From assembly GCF_001544475.1 (NCBI RefSeq), contig NZ_FCNW02000019.1, forward strand, positions 38,784-102,783: a stretch of DNA of 64,000 bases. Direction: 5' to 3'. Every line of letters begins with the position of its first letter. Within the stretch, counting starts at the first letter, position 1. The stretch comes from Caballeronia humi (GTDB lineage: Bacteria; Pseudomonadota; Gammaproteobacteria; Burkholderiales; Burkholderiaceae). Shown here in pieces: positions 17,674-26,045 of this stretch. The notes beneath the pieces were generated by a model, which was given only the letters and a program-made list of their open reading frames with translations, was not told the origin of the DNA and ran no database searches. The translations under genes were made by a program, and so were the position numbers.

Positions 17674-18342
17674 TCAGCGCGTCGATCGCGCGTTTCGGCC
17701 CATGAGCCAAACGATAAGCCGCCAGCCCAGCAACGCAATCACGATCGCGCCGTATATCTTCGGCAGCAGAAAATCGTGCTTGCCCGCCTTCATCCACCAG
17801 AAATGCAGGATCGCGAGCGTCGCTACGACGTAAATCGCCTTGTGCAGCGTCTGCCAGCGGCGTCCGAGCTTCTTCACCATCGCTTTCGGCGATGTCACCG
17901 CGAGCGGAATCAACAGGACGAATGCCGCGAACCCGACCGTGATGAACGGCCGCTTGACGATGTCCTTCGCGATCTCGGCGACGTCGAACCATTTGTCGAA
18001 CCACAGGTAGGTCGTGAAGTGCAGCACGCCGTAGAAGAACGCGAACAACCCCAGCATCCGGCGAAACCGCAGCAGCGCATTCACGCCGGTGAGCTTGCGT
18101 GCAGGCGTGATCGCCAGCGTGATGCAAAGGTAGACGAGCGTCCAGAGGCCCGTCGAGCGCGTGATGAATTCGATCGGATTGGCGCCCAGCCCGTCGGTGA
18201 CGCCGAGCAGCACGAGGCGGGCTAGCGGATAAAGCGCCGCGACGAACACGACCACCTTGGCCGGCACAATCCAGCCCGTGCTGGCGCCGCTCGTTTTCAC
18301 AGCCGGCCGTTTGACATCGGATACGGTTGGCATCGGGTTCAC
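17674..18342 (-). CDS. msrQ: Haem-binding membrane subunit MsrQ of periplasmic Met-sulfoxide reductase
   Basis: This 222-residue inner-membrane protein has about six hydrophobic helices and His residues placed for haem b (VLHFTTYLWFD and TLHKAIYVVATLAILHFWW). It passes electrons from the quinone pool or flavin reductase to MsrP in the periplasm. The reading frame opens with GTG at 18342 directly after the msrP stop; an ATG at 18333, with GAGTGA upstream, is an equally good start. The msrP-msrQ pair is conserved in order. Confidence 0.92.
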   Translation of the reverse strand: MNPMPTVSDVKRPAVKTSGASTGWIVPAKVVVFVAALYPLARLVLLGVTDGLGANPIEFITRSTGLWTLVYLCITLAITPARKLTGVNALLRFRRMLGLFAFFYGVLHFTTYLWFDKWFDVAEIAKDIVKRPFITVGFAAFVLLIPLAVTSPKAMVKKLGRRWQTLHKAIYVVATLAILHFWWMKAGKHDFLLPKIYGAIVIALLGWRLIVWLMGRNARSTR

Positions 18343-19338
18343 TCAAAAATTCTTCTTCAGGTCCATGCCCTGATACAGCGACGCGACCTGATCGCCGTAG
18401 CCGTTGAACATCAGCGTCTTGCGCTTTGGCGTGAAAAACCCGTCCTCGCCGATGCGCCGCTCCGTCGCCTGGCTCCAGCGCGGGTGATCGACCGTTGGAT
18501 TCACGTTCGAATAGAAGCCGTACTCGCTCGGCGCGTAGGTATTCCAGCTCGTCGCGGGCTGCTTTTCGACGAAACGGATCTTCACCAGCGACTTCGCACT
18601 CTTGAAGCCATATTTCCACGGCACGATGATTCGCACCGGCGCGCCGTTCTGGTTCGGCAGCACCTGTCCGTACAGTCCGACGGTCAAAAGCGTCAGCGGA
18701 TTCATCGCCTCGTCCATGCGCAGGCCTTCGGAATACGGCCAGTCCAGAATCGGTGTCGACAAACCCGGCATCTGCGACGGATCGGCCAGCGAGATGAACT
18801 GCACGTATTTCGCGTTGCCGGTCGGCTCGACGCGCTTGATGAGTTCCGACAGCGAAATGCCGATCCACGGAATCACCATCGACCACCCTTCGACGCAACG
18901 TAGCCGGTACACGCGCTCCTCGAGCGGCGCGAGCTTCAGGATTTCATCGATATCGTAGACCTTCGGGTTCTTGATCGCGCCTTCGACCGAAATCTTCCAC
19001 GGCTTCGGACGCAGTGAATGCGCGTTCTGCACCGGATCGCCCTTGTCCGTGCCGAATTCGTAGAAATTGTTGTAGGACGTAATGTCCTTGTACGGCGTCA
19101 CCTTATCGACGACGACGAACTTCGAGTTCGTCTTTGCCGCGAGCTTTTGGGCCTTGGCATCGGGCGAGGTCATCGTGGCGAGCGCTTCGCCGTTCAGGCC
19201 GACAAGCCCCGTCGCGGCGAGCGCGCCCCCGCCGATCGCCCGCAGCACGCGACGGCGATTCTCGAAGACTTCGCGCGGCGTGATTTCGCTGCGCACAATA
19301 TCGTCGCCGGAAAGCAGACGATTTCGTTTGATCAACAT
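18343..19338 (-). CDS. msrP: Periplasmic methionine-sulfoxide reductase catalytic subunit MsrP
   Basis: This 331-residue molybdopterin enzyme repairs oxidised Met in periplasmic proteins. A twin-arginine signal (NRRRVLRAIGG, Arg28-30) sends it folded through Tat. The molybdenum-ligating Cys is Cys148 in YRLRCVEGWSM, and the sulfite-oxidase-fold landmarks APVRIIVPWKYGFKS and YGFYSNVNP-type stretches are present. It is the first gene of a two-gene operon with msrQ and lies 155 bases downstream of ccsB, separated from it by a terminator. Confidence 0.94.
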   Translation of the reverse strand: MLIKRNRLLSGDDIVRSEITPREVFENRRRVLRAIGGGALAATGLVGLNGEALATMTSPDAKAQKLAAKTNSKFVVVDKVTPYKDITSYNNFYEFGTDKGDPVQNAHSLRPKPWKISVEGAIKNPKVYDIDEILKLAPLEERVYRLRCVEGWSMVIPWIGISLSELIKRVEPTGNAKYVQFISLADPSQMPGLSTPILDWPYSEGLRMDEAMNPLTLLTVGLYGQVLPNQNGAPVRIIVPWKYGFKSAKSLVKIRFVEKQPATSWNTYAPSEYGFYSNVNPTVDHPRWSQATERRIGEDGFFTPKRKTLMFNGYGDQVASLYQGMDLKKNF

Positions 19339-19433
19339 GATTGTTCCTGACCGTTTCGCGCGGGTGGCCCGCGTTTTCTCACTGCATATAAGGGTTGAAC
19401 AAGTGTTCGGATGCAGCTATTCCGCGGCTGGCG

Positions 19434-19471
19434 AAAAAAAACCGCCAGCATAGTCTGCGTGACGGTTTTTA
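19434..19471 (-). terminator. Terminator after ccsB
   Basis: On the minus strand an imperfect stem (ACCGTCACGCAG pairing across a short loop to CTGGCGGT, with one mismatch) is followed by eight T (complement of 19434-19441). It starts about 20 bases after the ccsB stop and insulates msrP. Confidence 0.75.
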
Positions 19472-19492
19472 GTCGCTGCAAGGCGCGGAATA

Positions 19493-20695
19493 TTACAGCT
19501 TGCCGTAACTGTGCAGTCCCGACAGGAACATGTTGACGCCGAGGAACGCAAACGTCGTGACCAGCAATCCGGTAAGCGCCCACCATGCAGCGGCCGCGCC
19601 GCGCAGGCCTTTCATCAGACGCATGTGCAGCCAGGCCGCGTAATTCAGCCAGACGATCAGCGCCCAGGTTTCCTTCGGGTCCCAGCTCCAGTAGCCGCCC
19701 CACGCTTCGGCAGCCCACAGCGCGCCGAGGATCGTCGCGATCGTGAAGAACGCGAAACCGACCGCGATCGACTTGTACATGACGTCGTCGAGCACTTCCA
19801 GCGACGGCAGGCGGTCGGCGAGCACGCCACGCTCTTTCGACAGATACGCGACGGACACCATCGCCGACAGCGCGAAGCTGCCGTAGCCGATGAAGTTCGC
19901 CGGCACGTGAATCTTCATCCACCAGCTTTGCAGCGCGGGGACGAGCGGCTGGATCTGCTGCGCGTCGCGGGCAATCGAATACCACATCAGGAAGCCGACA
20001 GCCGCGCCGATCACGAGCAGCACGAACGCGCCCATCGCACGCGTGGCGTAATGCTGCTCGTAATAGAGATAGAACAGCGACGTGATCAGGCAGAACAGCA
20101 CGAAAACTTCATACAGATTCGAGATCGGAATGTGCCCGACGTCCGAGCCGATCAGATAGGACTCGTACCAACGCACCATCAGGCCGACAAAACCCATCAG
20201 CACGGCGACCCACGTCATCTTCGAGCCGATCGCGCCGCCCGTCGCCGAGCGCGTCACGAGGCCGATCCAGTAGAACACCGTCGCGAGAATGAAAAGCGCG
20301 CTCATCCACAGGATCGCGGACTGGCTCGACAGGAAATACTTCAGGAAGAAGTTCGTGTCGGCGCGCGCAAGATCGGCGTGATAGAGCTGGATCGAAAAAA
20401 GCGACAGCACCGCGATCATCGCGATCAACAAACGCACCGGCTTCCAGCGCCAGCCGAGTACCGTGAACGTCGGCACGGCACCAATCAGGACGGCTTTGTC
20501 GTACACGTCCATGAACGGGTGATAGCGATACAGCGCGAAACCCGCGCCCGCAACCATCGCCAAGGCAAATAGCCAGTCAATGGCGCCGAGCTTCTTCAGG
20601 AATGGACGATCGTCGAAAAGAGCCGCATCGGCAGGGCTTTGCGCTGCGCGCTGGCCGGCCGGAGTCGAATGGGAGGAAGCTTGAGTGAGGGCCAT
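19493..20695 (-). CDS. ccsB: System II cytochrome c biogenesis protein CcsB/ResC
   Basis: This 400-residue multi-pass membrane protein has the tryptophan-rich WWD motif visible as GGYWSWDPKETWALIVWLNYAAW in the C-terminal half (about residues 340-362), with the haem-handling His residues in neighbouring helices. With ResB it exports haem and ligates it to CXXCH motifs of c-type cytochromes in the periplasm. It starts 4 bases after resB ends, so the two are one operon; the nearby cytochrome c4 is a likely client. Confidence 0.93.
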   Translation of the reverse strand: MALTQASSHSTPAGQRAAQSPADAALFDDRPFLKKLGAIDWLFALAMVAGAGFALYRYHPFMDVYDKAVLIGAVPTFTVLGWRWKPVRLLIAMIAVLSLFSIQLYHADLARADTNFFLKYFLSSQSAILWMSALFILATVFYWIGLVTRSATGGAIGSKMTWVAVLMGFVGLMVRWYESYLIGSDVGHIPISNLYEVFVLFCLITSLFYLYYEQHYATRAMGAFVLLVIGAAVGFLMWYSIARDAQQIQPLVPALQSWWMKIHVPANFIGYGSFALSAMVSVAYLSKERGVLADRLPSLEVLDDVMYKSIAVGFAFFTIATILGALWAAEAWGGYWSWDPKETWALIVWLNYAAWLHMRLMKGLRGAAAAWWALTGLLVTTFAFLGVNMFLSGLHSYGKL

Positions 20696-20699
20696 GATC

Positions 20700-22922
20700 T
20701 TACCGGGTTGATTCGTGCGAGCCGACGGGTTCGGGCTGTGCGGTGGCGGTGGGCGGAGGCGCCTCGGTTGCCCCGACCGGCCTGCCGCCGAGCGTGGCCG
20801 CGACGGTATCGCGTGTCTGGGCGAACTCCTTTTCGAAGTCGAGCGTGCGGCGCGCCGTCGACATCGCCATCAGCACCGTGGCGCCGCCCTCGCCTTTATC
20901 TTTGATCCAGAACCAGAGGCGGCGTTCGCGTACGTAAAACATCGAAAAGATGCCGAGTACGAGAAGGAGGCTGCCAAGATACACCAGTTTTTTACCCGGC
21001 GCGCGCGTGAGCTGGAACACCGACGCCTGGATCTGCTTGAACGATTCGAGTTGCAGGAAGACCGGCGATCCGTACAGAAAGCTGTCCGAAAGCGCATTGA
21101 TCGACGCCTGCACGAACGCCGTGTTCTTTTCGTCGACCTTGGCTTCCGGCATGCCGTTCTGCTCGCGGGCAATCTGCCACAGGTCCCACGTCGCGCCTTC
21201 CAGCATGCGTAACAGCAGGCCCGCAGCCTTTTCCTGCTCGCCCTTCGGCACCGACTTGTCGATGAACGTCGCGATCGCCGCAAAGCCGCCAATCATCTGG
21301 CCGTTCTGCGGCGTTGCGCCGTTTTCATCGACACCTGCGAACAGGTTCAGCACGCGCACGGCGCTTTCTTCCAGATGCTTCTGCAAGTCACCGCTCGCCT
21401 GCGGCACCGAGCGCTGCGCGAAGCGATGCGCGGCTTCGGCGCGCATCGCGGGCGTCGCGAGCGCGGCGCGCAGGAGCATCCACTGCTTGACCGAGCTTTG
21501 CTCGTCGGCGGGAATGCGCAGGTAGCGGAACGGATCGTTCGGGCTCACGCGCATGCCGGCGAGAAACATCTGCTGGCCGCCCACATCGACCGGCAGCATG
21601 TAATTGTTGTACTCGCGCGCCTGGCCATCCGTGCTACGCACCTTGTATTGCACCGATGGCCCCACGTTGCGCAGATCGGTCGGCTTCGAGGTTTTCGCGC
21701 CGGAGCCCAAGCGTTCGTCGAAGGCTTGCCGGAGCGTTTGCGTTTGGCCGACGCCCCGCGCATCGACGGCGCCGCGGCCGTCGGTCACGTTTTCGACGTT
21801 GATCGCGCGGAAATCGGCGAATTCGACGGTTTCGCCCTTCGCGCCGACGATCTGCGGATTCACCGGCGCCGTCGAGCCGATTGCGCCACCGAACGGCGTA
21901 GTCTTCGCGCTGACGCCGGACATCGGCCAGGCGGTCATGTCGAGCTTCGAGCCGCCGTCCTGAAAGCTCGACTGGTAAATCGAGATGCCGTCATAGGTGA
22001 ACGGCTTGTTCACTTCGATACGCGCTGGAATGCGCTTGCCGCTCTCGTGATCGATCACGACGATATCGCTCGCGAAGAGCTTCGGCATGCCGGTCGAGTA
22101 GTAATCGACGATGAACTTGTTGAGCTGAATGGAAAACGGCAGGTCCTGAATCAGCGATCCGTCCTGCTGGTTCAAAATCGCCGTGCCGACGAACTGGCCC
22201 TCGGGCACCCACGCGTAGCCGCGGAAAGTCGGATTGGTCGCGGCGAGGCGGTGTTCCGGCGGAATGTCGTTGATCACTGCGTTGGTCGCCACCGGCGTCT
22301 TGTTGAAAAGCCACATTTGCAGCTTGATCGGCAAGTTGCTGTCGAGCAGGCCGCCGAGGCAGATCACGACGATCGCCACATGCGCCGAGATGTAGCCGAG
22401 CTTCGTGAGCGCGCCGCGCTTGGCGGCGATCAGCGTCGCGCCGTTGTTGGTTTCGCGCGCGACGAACTTGTAGCCGAGCTTGCCTGACAGACGCTGCAAC
22501 GCGACGGACGTTTCCGCGCGATTCGTCGACACCTCGAATTCGCCCTTGTGATGAAACGCGCGCAGACCGGCTTCGCGCACGCGATCCTTCCAGCTTTTCA
22601 TGTCGGCGATCATTTTCGGGCCGTTGCGGATCACGCAGAGCGACACCGAGACCACCAGGAAAATCATGATCAGCATGAACCACCACGCGCTGTACACGTT
22701 GTAGAGGCTCACACCGCGAAAGATGTCGGCCCAGAACGGACCGAACTGATTGACGTAATTCGGGTACGGATCTTCCTGCGTGAGAACCGTGCCGATGATG
22801 CTCGCGATCGCGAGAACGACCAGCAAGGCGATCGCGAAGCGCATCGAACTGACGAGTTCGACGAAATGCCTGACAGCCCGACGACTCGACTTCGACTGCA
22901 TTCCCGAGGTGGTGACGCTCAT
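20700..22922 (-). CDS. resB: System II cytochrome c biogenesis protein ResB
   Basis: This 740-residue membrane protein has transmembrane segments near 25-47, 80-100 and 180-200, a large periplasmic domain (about 230-630) and a last segment near 665-685. The early sequence SSMRFAIALLVVLAIASIIGTVL and the NVYSAWWFMLIMIFLVVSVSLCVI helix are typical of ResB. It is the haem-synthase partner of CcsB. ATG 22922 has GGAG 6 bases upstream; an ATG 7 codons later is possible. A strong terminator lies only about 20 bases upstream of the start, leaving little room for a separate promoter. Confidence 0.93.
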   Translation of the reverse strand: MSVTTSGMQSKSSRRAVRHFVELVSSMRFAIALLVVLAIASIIGTVLTQEDPYPNYVNQFGPFWADIFRGVSLYNVYSAWWFMLIMIFLVVSVSLCVIRNGPKMIADMKSWKDRVREAGLRAFHHKGEFEVSTNRAETSVALQRLSGKLGYKFVARETNNGATLIAAKRGALTKLGYISAHVAIVVICLGGLLDSNLPIKLQMWLFNKTPVATNAVINDIPPEHRLAATNPTFRGYAWVPEGQFVGTAILNQQDGSLIQDLPFSIQLNKFIVDYYSTGMPKLFASDIVVIDHESGKRIPARIEVNKPFTYDGISIYQSSFQDGGSKLDMTAWPMSGVSAKTTPFGGAIGSTAPVNPQIVGAKGETVEFADFRAINVENVTDGRGAVDARGVGQTQTLRQAFDERLGSGAKTSKPTDLRNVGPSVQYKVRSTDGQAREYNNYMLPVDVGGQQMFLAGMRVSPNDPFRYLRIPADEQSSVKQWMLLRAALATPAMRAEAAHRFAQRSVPQASGDLQKHLEESAVRVLNLFAGVDENGATPQNGQMIGGFAAIATFIDKSVPKGEQEKAAGLLLRMLEGATWDLWQIAREQNGMPEAKVDEKNTAFVQASINALSDSFLYGSPVFLQLESFKQIQASVFQLTRAPGKKLVYLGSLLLVLGIFSMFYVRERRLWFWIKDKGEGGATVLMAMSTARRTLDFEKEFAQTRDTVAATLGGRPVGATEAPPPTATAQPEPVGSHESTR

Positions 22923-22942
22923 TCAAACTCCGACTGGACAGC

Positions 22943-22994
22943 AAAAAAGGGTGGAGACGCTGGCGGTCGTGCCCGACCGACGTCCCACCCTTTT
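22943..22994 (-). terminator. Terminator or attenuator between cytochrome c4 and resB
   Basis: On the minus strand, AAAAGGGTGG (complement of 22985-22994) pairs with CCACCCTTTT (complement of 22945-22954), with an inner GGTCG/CGACC stem, and is followed by six T. It lies 20 bases upstream of the resB ATG. A second perfect 7-bp hairpin (23004-23023, GCCGGTC/GACCGGC) precedes it. Confidence 0.82.
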
Positions 22995-23102
22995 CTTGTT
23001 TGTGCCGGTCTCGTCGGACCGGCTTCGTAATGTGGGCGACTGCTGCGTGATCTGTTTGCTCGCGGCAGATCGCTGGACGCTTCCTGACTCGTGCTGCTCA
23101 GT

Positions 23103-23759
23103 TCAATGCAGGCCCGCAATGTAATCCGACACGGCCTTGATTTCGGCATCGGTGAGGCGCAGCGAGATCGTGTGCATCGTCTCGCTGTTGTTGCGCGTGC
23201 CCTGCGCGAACGCGGTCAACTGCGCCGCGGTGTAATCGCCCCACTGCCACGACAACCGCGGATACTGCACCGGAATGCCCATGCCCGCCGCGCCGTGACA
23301 CGCCGCGCACGCCGGCACGCCCTTGTCCGCGATGCCGCCGCGGTAGATCTTCTGGCCGAGCGCGACGTCGTTCTTGTTGCGCGCGAAGCCGGGCTTGGTT
23401 TTCTGTGCCGCGAAATAAGCCGCGACATTGACCGCATCCTGATCCGACAAGGCGCCCGCGATGCCCGCCATGATCGGGTTGTTACGCGCCGGCGCCTTCG
23501 CGCCCGGCTGCGTCTTGTAATCCTTCAACTGCTTGACGATGTATTCCGCATGCTGGCCCGCGAGCTTCGGAAACGCGGCGCCGGCGCTGTTGCCGTCCGC
23601 CGCGTGACAGGCGGCGCATACCTGGGTTGCGATCGCCTGTCCCCGGTTCAGATCCGGTTTTGCAGGCTGGGCGGGCTCCGCCGCTTGTCCTGACACTGCC
23701 AATCCACCGAACGTTGCTGCTACTTGAAGCACCATCAGAGACTTGTACAGTCGGTTCAT
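23103..23759 (-). CDS. Cytochrome c4-type dihaem cytochrome c
   Basis: This 218-residue periplasmic protein has a signal peptide (1 to about 27, cleavage near GQAA) and two haem c sites: CAACH at 48-52 and CAACH at 151-155. Each is followed by a Met-containing region for the sixth ligand (NPIMAGIAGAL and SETMHTISLRLTDAEI). The two-domain repeat is the c4 layout, an electron carrier to terminal oxidases. The start at 23759 is chosen over an extension to 23816, which would disrupt the signal peptide. It lies upstream of resB-ccsB, the machinery that would attach its haems. Confidence 0.9.
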   Translation of the reverse strand: MNRLYKSLMVLQVAATFGGLAVSGQAAEPAQPAKPDLNRGQAIATQVCAACHAADGNSAGAAFPKLAGQHAEYIVKQLKDYKTQPGAKAPARNNPIMAGIAGALSDQDAVNVAAYFAAQKTKPGFARNKNDVALGQKIYRGGIADKGVPACAACHGAAGMGIPVQYPRLSWQWGDYTAAQLTAFAQGTRNNSETMHTISLRLTDAEIKAVSDYIAGLH

Positions 23760-23942
23760 CGCGTACCCTGTTTTTCGTCTTGTGAGAATGTGAGGTTCTG
23801 CAAAAAACGACGGCAACCGTTTATGTCACGTTCTGCCGCAAGACACCTGAACGCTGGGCTCTCAAAAATGCCCGAAAATCCGTCCTGCTCCTTATCTGGC
23901 TTGGGTCTTGCGCGCCCGTCCTGGTCTTGTAAAAACCGCCGT

Positions 23943-23952
23943 ATTGTACAAT
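23943..23952. promoter_or_regulatory. Palindrome with TACAAT in both directions, shared promoter region
   Basis: The 289-base gap between divergent cytochrome c4 and engB contains the perfect palindrome ATTGTACAAT. It provides the near-consensus -10 hexamer TACAAT on both strands. No good -35 (TTGACA) stands at 16-18 bases on either side, so it may be a double promoter or an operator. I see nothing else of note in the gap. Confidence 0.3.
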
Positions 23953-24048
23953 AACCTGCTAATCGCAAAGACGCCAGTCGGGGCATGCCCAGTATTTACC
24001 GGGTTCTCAAGGCTTGGGTTTTCACCGCTTTTCTAAATCGGCCCGCCA

Positions 24049-24711
24049 ATGTCATTCCTGCTCCATCAAGCCCGCTTCTTCACGACCGTCAATCATTTGC
24101 GCGATTTGCCGCCCACGCCGCAACCGGAAATCGCCTTTGCCGGACGTTCGAACGCGGGAAAATCGACGGCGATCAACATCCTGTGCAATCAGAAACGGCT
24201 GGCTTTCGCGAGCAAGACGCCAGGACGTACGCAGCATATCAATTACTTCTCGGTCGGTCCGGCCGATGCACCCGTCGCACATCTTGTCGACTTGCCGGGC
24301 TACGGTTACGCCGAAGTGCCAGGTGCTGCGAAAGCGCACTGGCAGCAATTGCTCTCCACCTACCTGCAGAGCCGCGCCCAGCTTTGCGGGATGATCCTGA
24401 TGATGGACTCGCGCCGGCCGCTGACCGAGCTCGATCAAATCATGATCGACTGGTTCGCACCGACGGGTAAGCCAATCCACGCGCTCCTCACGAAATGCGA
24501 CAAATTGACGCGACAGGAGATGACCAATGCCCTGCGCGCGACGAAGAAATCGTTCGCGGACTACAAGGCTGCTGGGTATCGCGGGGAATTGACGGTGCAG
24601 TTGTTCTCGGCGCTCAAGCGCGTGGGGATCGATGAGGCGCACGAGTTGATCGAAAGCTGGCTGATCCCGGAGGCGAAGGGCGAAAGCGCGGAAGCGGACG
24701 CGGCGCAGTGA
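24049..24711 (+). CDS. engB: Ribosome biogenesis GTP-binding protein EngB (YihA/YsxC)
   Basis: This 220-residue essential GTPase acts in 50S subunit assembly. The G1 loop is GRSNAGKST (32-40), G2/G3 are in KTPGRTQHINYF and DLPGYGYAEVP, G4 in LLTKCDK and G5 near QLFSALK. The length is normal. Divergent from cytochrome c4, as in many beta- and gammaproteobacteria (yihA beside cytochrome c4). I see no strong ribosome-binding site before the ATG. Confidence 0.95.
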   Translation: MSFLLHQARFFTTVNHLRDLPPTPQPEIAFAGRSNAGKSTAINILCNQKRLAFASKTPGRTQHINYFSVGPADAPVAHLVDLPGYGYAEVPGAAKAHWQQLLSTYLQSRAQLCGMILMMDSRRPLTELDQIMIDWFAPTGKPIHALLTKCDKLTRQEMTNALRATKKSFADYKAAGYRGELTVQLFSALKRVGIDEAHELIESWLIPEAKGESAEADAAQ

Positions 24712-24741
24712 GCGCCGGTCCATGCCAAACCGTTCGCACAT

Positions 24742-24768
24742 AAAAAAACCCGCCGCATGACGGCGGGT
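24742..24768 (-). terminator. Terminator-like hairpin oriented to the minus strand
   Basis: A perfect stem ACCCGCCG / CGGCGGGT (24748-24755 and 24761-24768) with a 5-base loop is preceded on the plus strand by seven A. The U-run therefore follows the hairpin only in minus-strand RNA. It is 30 bases after the engB stop, yet no minus-strand gene ends here. Confidence 0.6.
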
Positions 24769-24974
24769 CAAACAGCCTAATCGAATAACGACAGGCACCC
24801 GCTCAGGGAGGAGAAGCGGGGAGATCAGCGCAAAGCGCCTAGCTCGATCGGTATGATATACCATTGTCTTGAAAAGTTGCTGGACGGCCCCGCGAGGCTT
24901 GTCCCATAAGGCTTTCGCGCAAATCGGCGCGCCGCACCCCTGTCACCCGGATTACTCCCCACGTCGGAAATGCC

Positions 24975-25973
24975 ATGAGTTTCTATCCGCATCACCGTCC
25001 TCGCCGCATGCGCCGCGACGACTTCTCGCGCCGTCTCATGCGCGAGAACCTTCTCACCACGAACGACCTGATCTACCCGGTTTTCATCGTCGAAGGCAGC
25101 AATGTGCGACAGGCGGTGCCGTCGATGCCGGGCGTCGAGCGCACGTCCATCGACCTCTTGATGAAAGTGGCCGAACAGTGCGTCGAGCTGGGCGTGCCGG
25201 TGCTATCGCTGTTTCCGGCGATCGAGCCGTCGATCAAGACGCCCGATGGCCGCGAGGCGACCAATCCGGAAGGTTTGATCCCGCGCGCTGTGCGGGAACT
25301 CAAGAAGAATTTCCCGATGCTCGGCGTGCTCACCGACGTCGCCCTCGATCCGTACACGAGCCACGGCCAGGACGGCGTGCTCGACGAAGAAGGCTACGTG
25401 AAGAACGACGAAACGAGCGAAATCCTCGTCGATCAGGCGCGCACGCAGGCGGAAGCGGGGGTCGATATCGTCGCGCCGTCGGACATGATGGACGGGCGGA
25501 TTGGCGCGATCCGCGAGATGCTGGAAAGCGACGGCCACATTCACACGCGCATCATGGCCTATGCCGCGAAGTATGCGTCGGCATTCTACGGTCCGTTCCG
25601 CGATGCGGTCGGCTCGGCGGCGAACCTCGGCAAGGGCAACAAGATGACGTATCAGATGGACCCGTCGAATTCCGACGAAGCCCTGCGTGAGGTGCGCATG
25701 GACATCGAGGAAGGCGCGGATATGGTGATGGTCAAGCCCGGCATGCCGTATCTCGATATCGTGTATCGCGTGAAGGAAGAGTTTCGCTTCCCGACGTATG
25801 TGTATCAGGTCAGCGGCGAGTACGCGATGATCAAGGCGGCGACGCAGAACGGCTGGCTCGATCACGACAAGGCAATGATGGAGTCGCTGCTTGCGTTCAA
25901 GCGCGCGGGCGCGGATGGCGTGCTCACGTATTTCGCGCTCGATGCTGCGCGAATTTTGCGGGCGTCGAAATAG
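24975..25973 (+). CDS. hemB: Delta-aminolevulinic acid dehydratase (porphobilinogen synthase)
   Basis: This 332-residue enzyme condenses two 5-aminolevulinates to porphobilinogen in haem synthesis. The Schiff-base lysines are Lys199 (YAAKYASAFYGPF) and Lys254 (MVKPGMPYLD). The metal loop reads DVALDPYTSHGQDGVL, with no cysteines, so the active site is not of the zinc CXCX type but of the Mg-dependent kind known from Pseudomonas. The start follows GGAAATGCC. An inverted repeat GGTATGATATACC lies about 115 bases upstream. A terminator follows the stop. It is on the same strand as engB, but 263 bases separate the two. Confidence 0.95.
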   Translation: MSFYPHHRPRRMRRDDFSRRLMRENLLTTNDLIYPVFIVEGSNVRQAVPSMPGVERTSIDLLMKVAEQCVELGVPVLSLFPAIEPSIKTPDGREATNPEGLIPRAVRELKKNFPMLGVLTDVALDPYTSHGQDGVLDEEGYVKNDETSEILVDQARTQAEAGVDIVAPSDMMDGRIGAIREMLESDGHIHTRIMAYAAKYASAFYGPFRDAVGSAANLGKGNKMTYQMDPSNSDEALREVRMDIEEGADMVMVKPGMPYLDIVYRVKEEFRFPTYVYQVSGEYAMIKAATQNGWLDHDKAMMESLLAFKRAGADGVLTYFALDAARILRASK

Positions 25974-25995
25974 GTAGCAGCTCTGGCGTTCAGGC

Positions 25996-26028
25996 AAAAA
26001 GGGCGATACCGATGGCATCGCCCTTTTC
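25996..26028. terminator. Bidirectional terminator between hemB and dsbD
   Basis: AAAAAGGGCGAT (25996-26007) pairs with ATCGCCCTTTT (26017-26027) across a 9-base loop. A and T runs on the flanks let it serve both converging genes. Confidence 0.9.
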
Positions 26029-26045
26029 GCTTAGTCGGGGCACAT

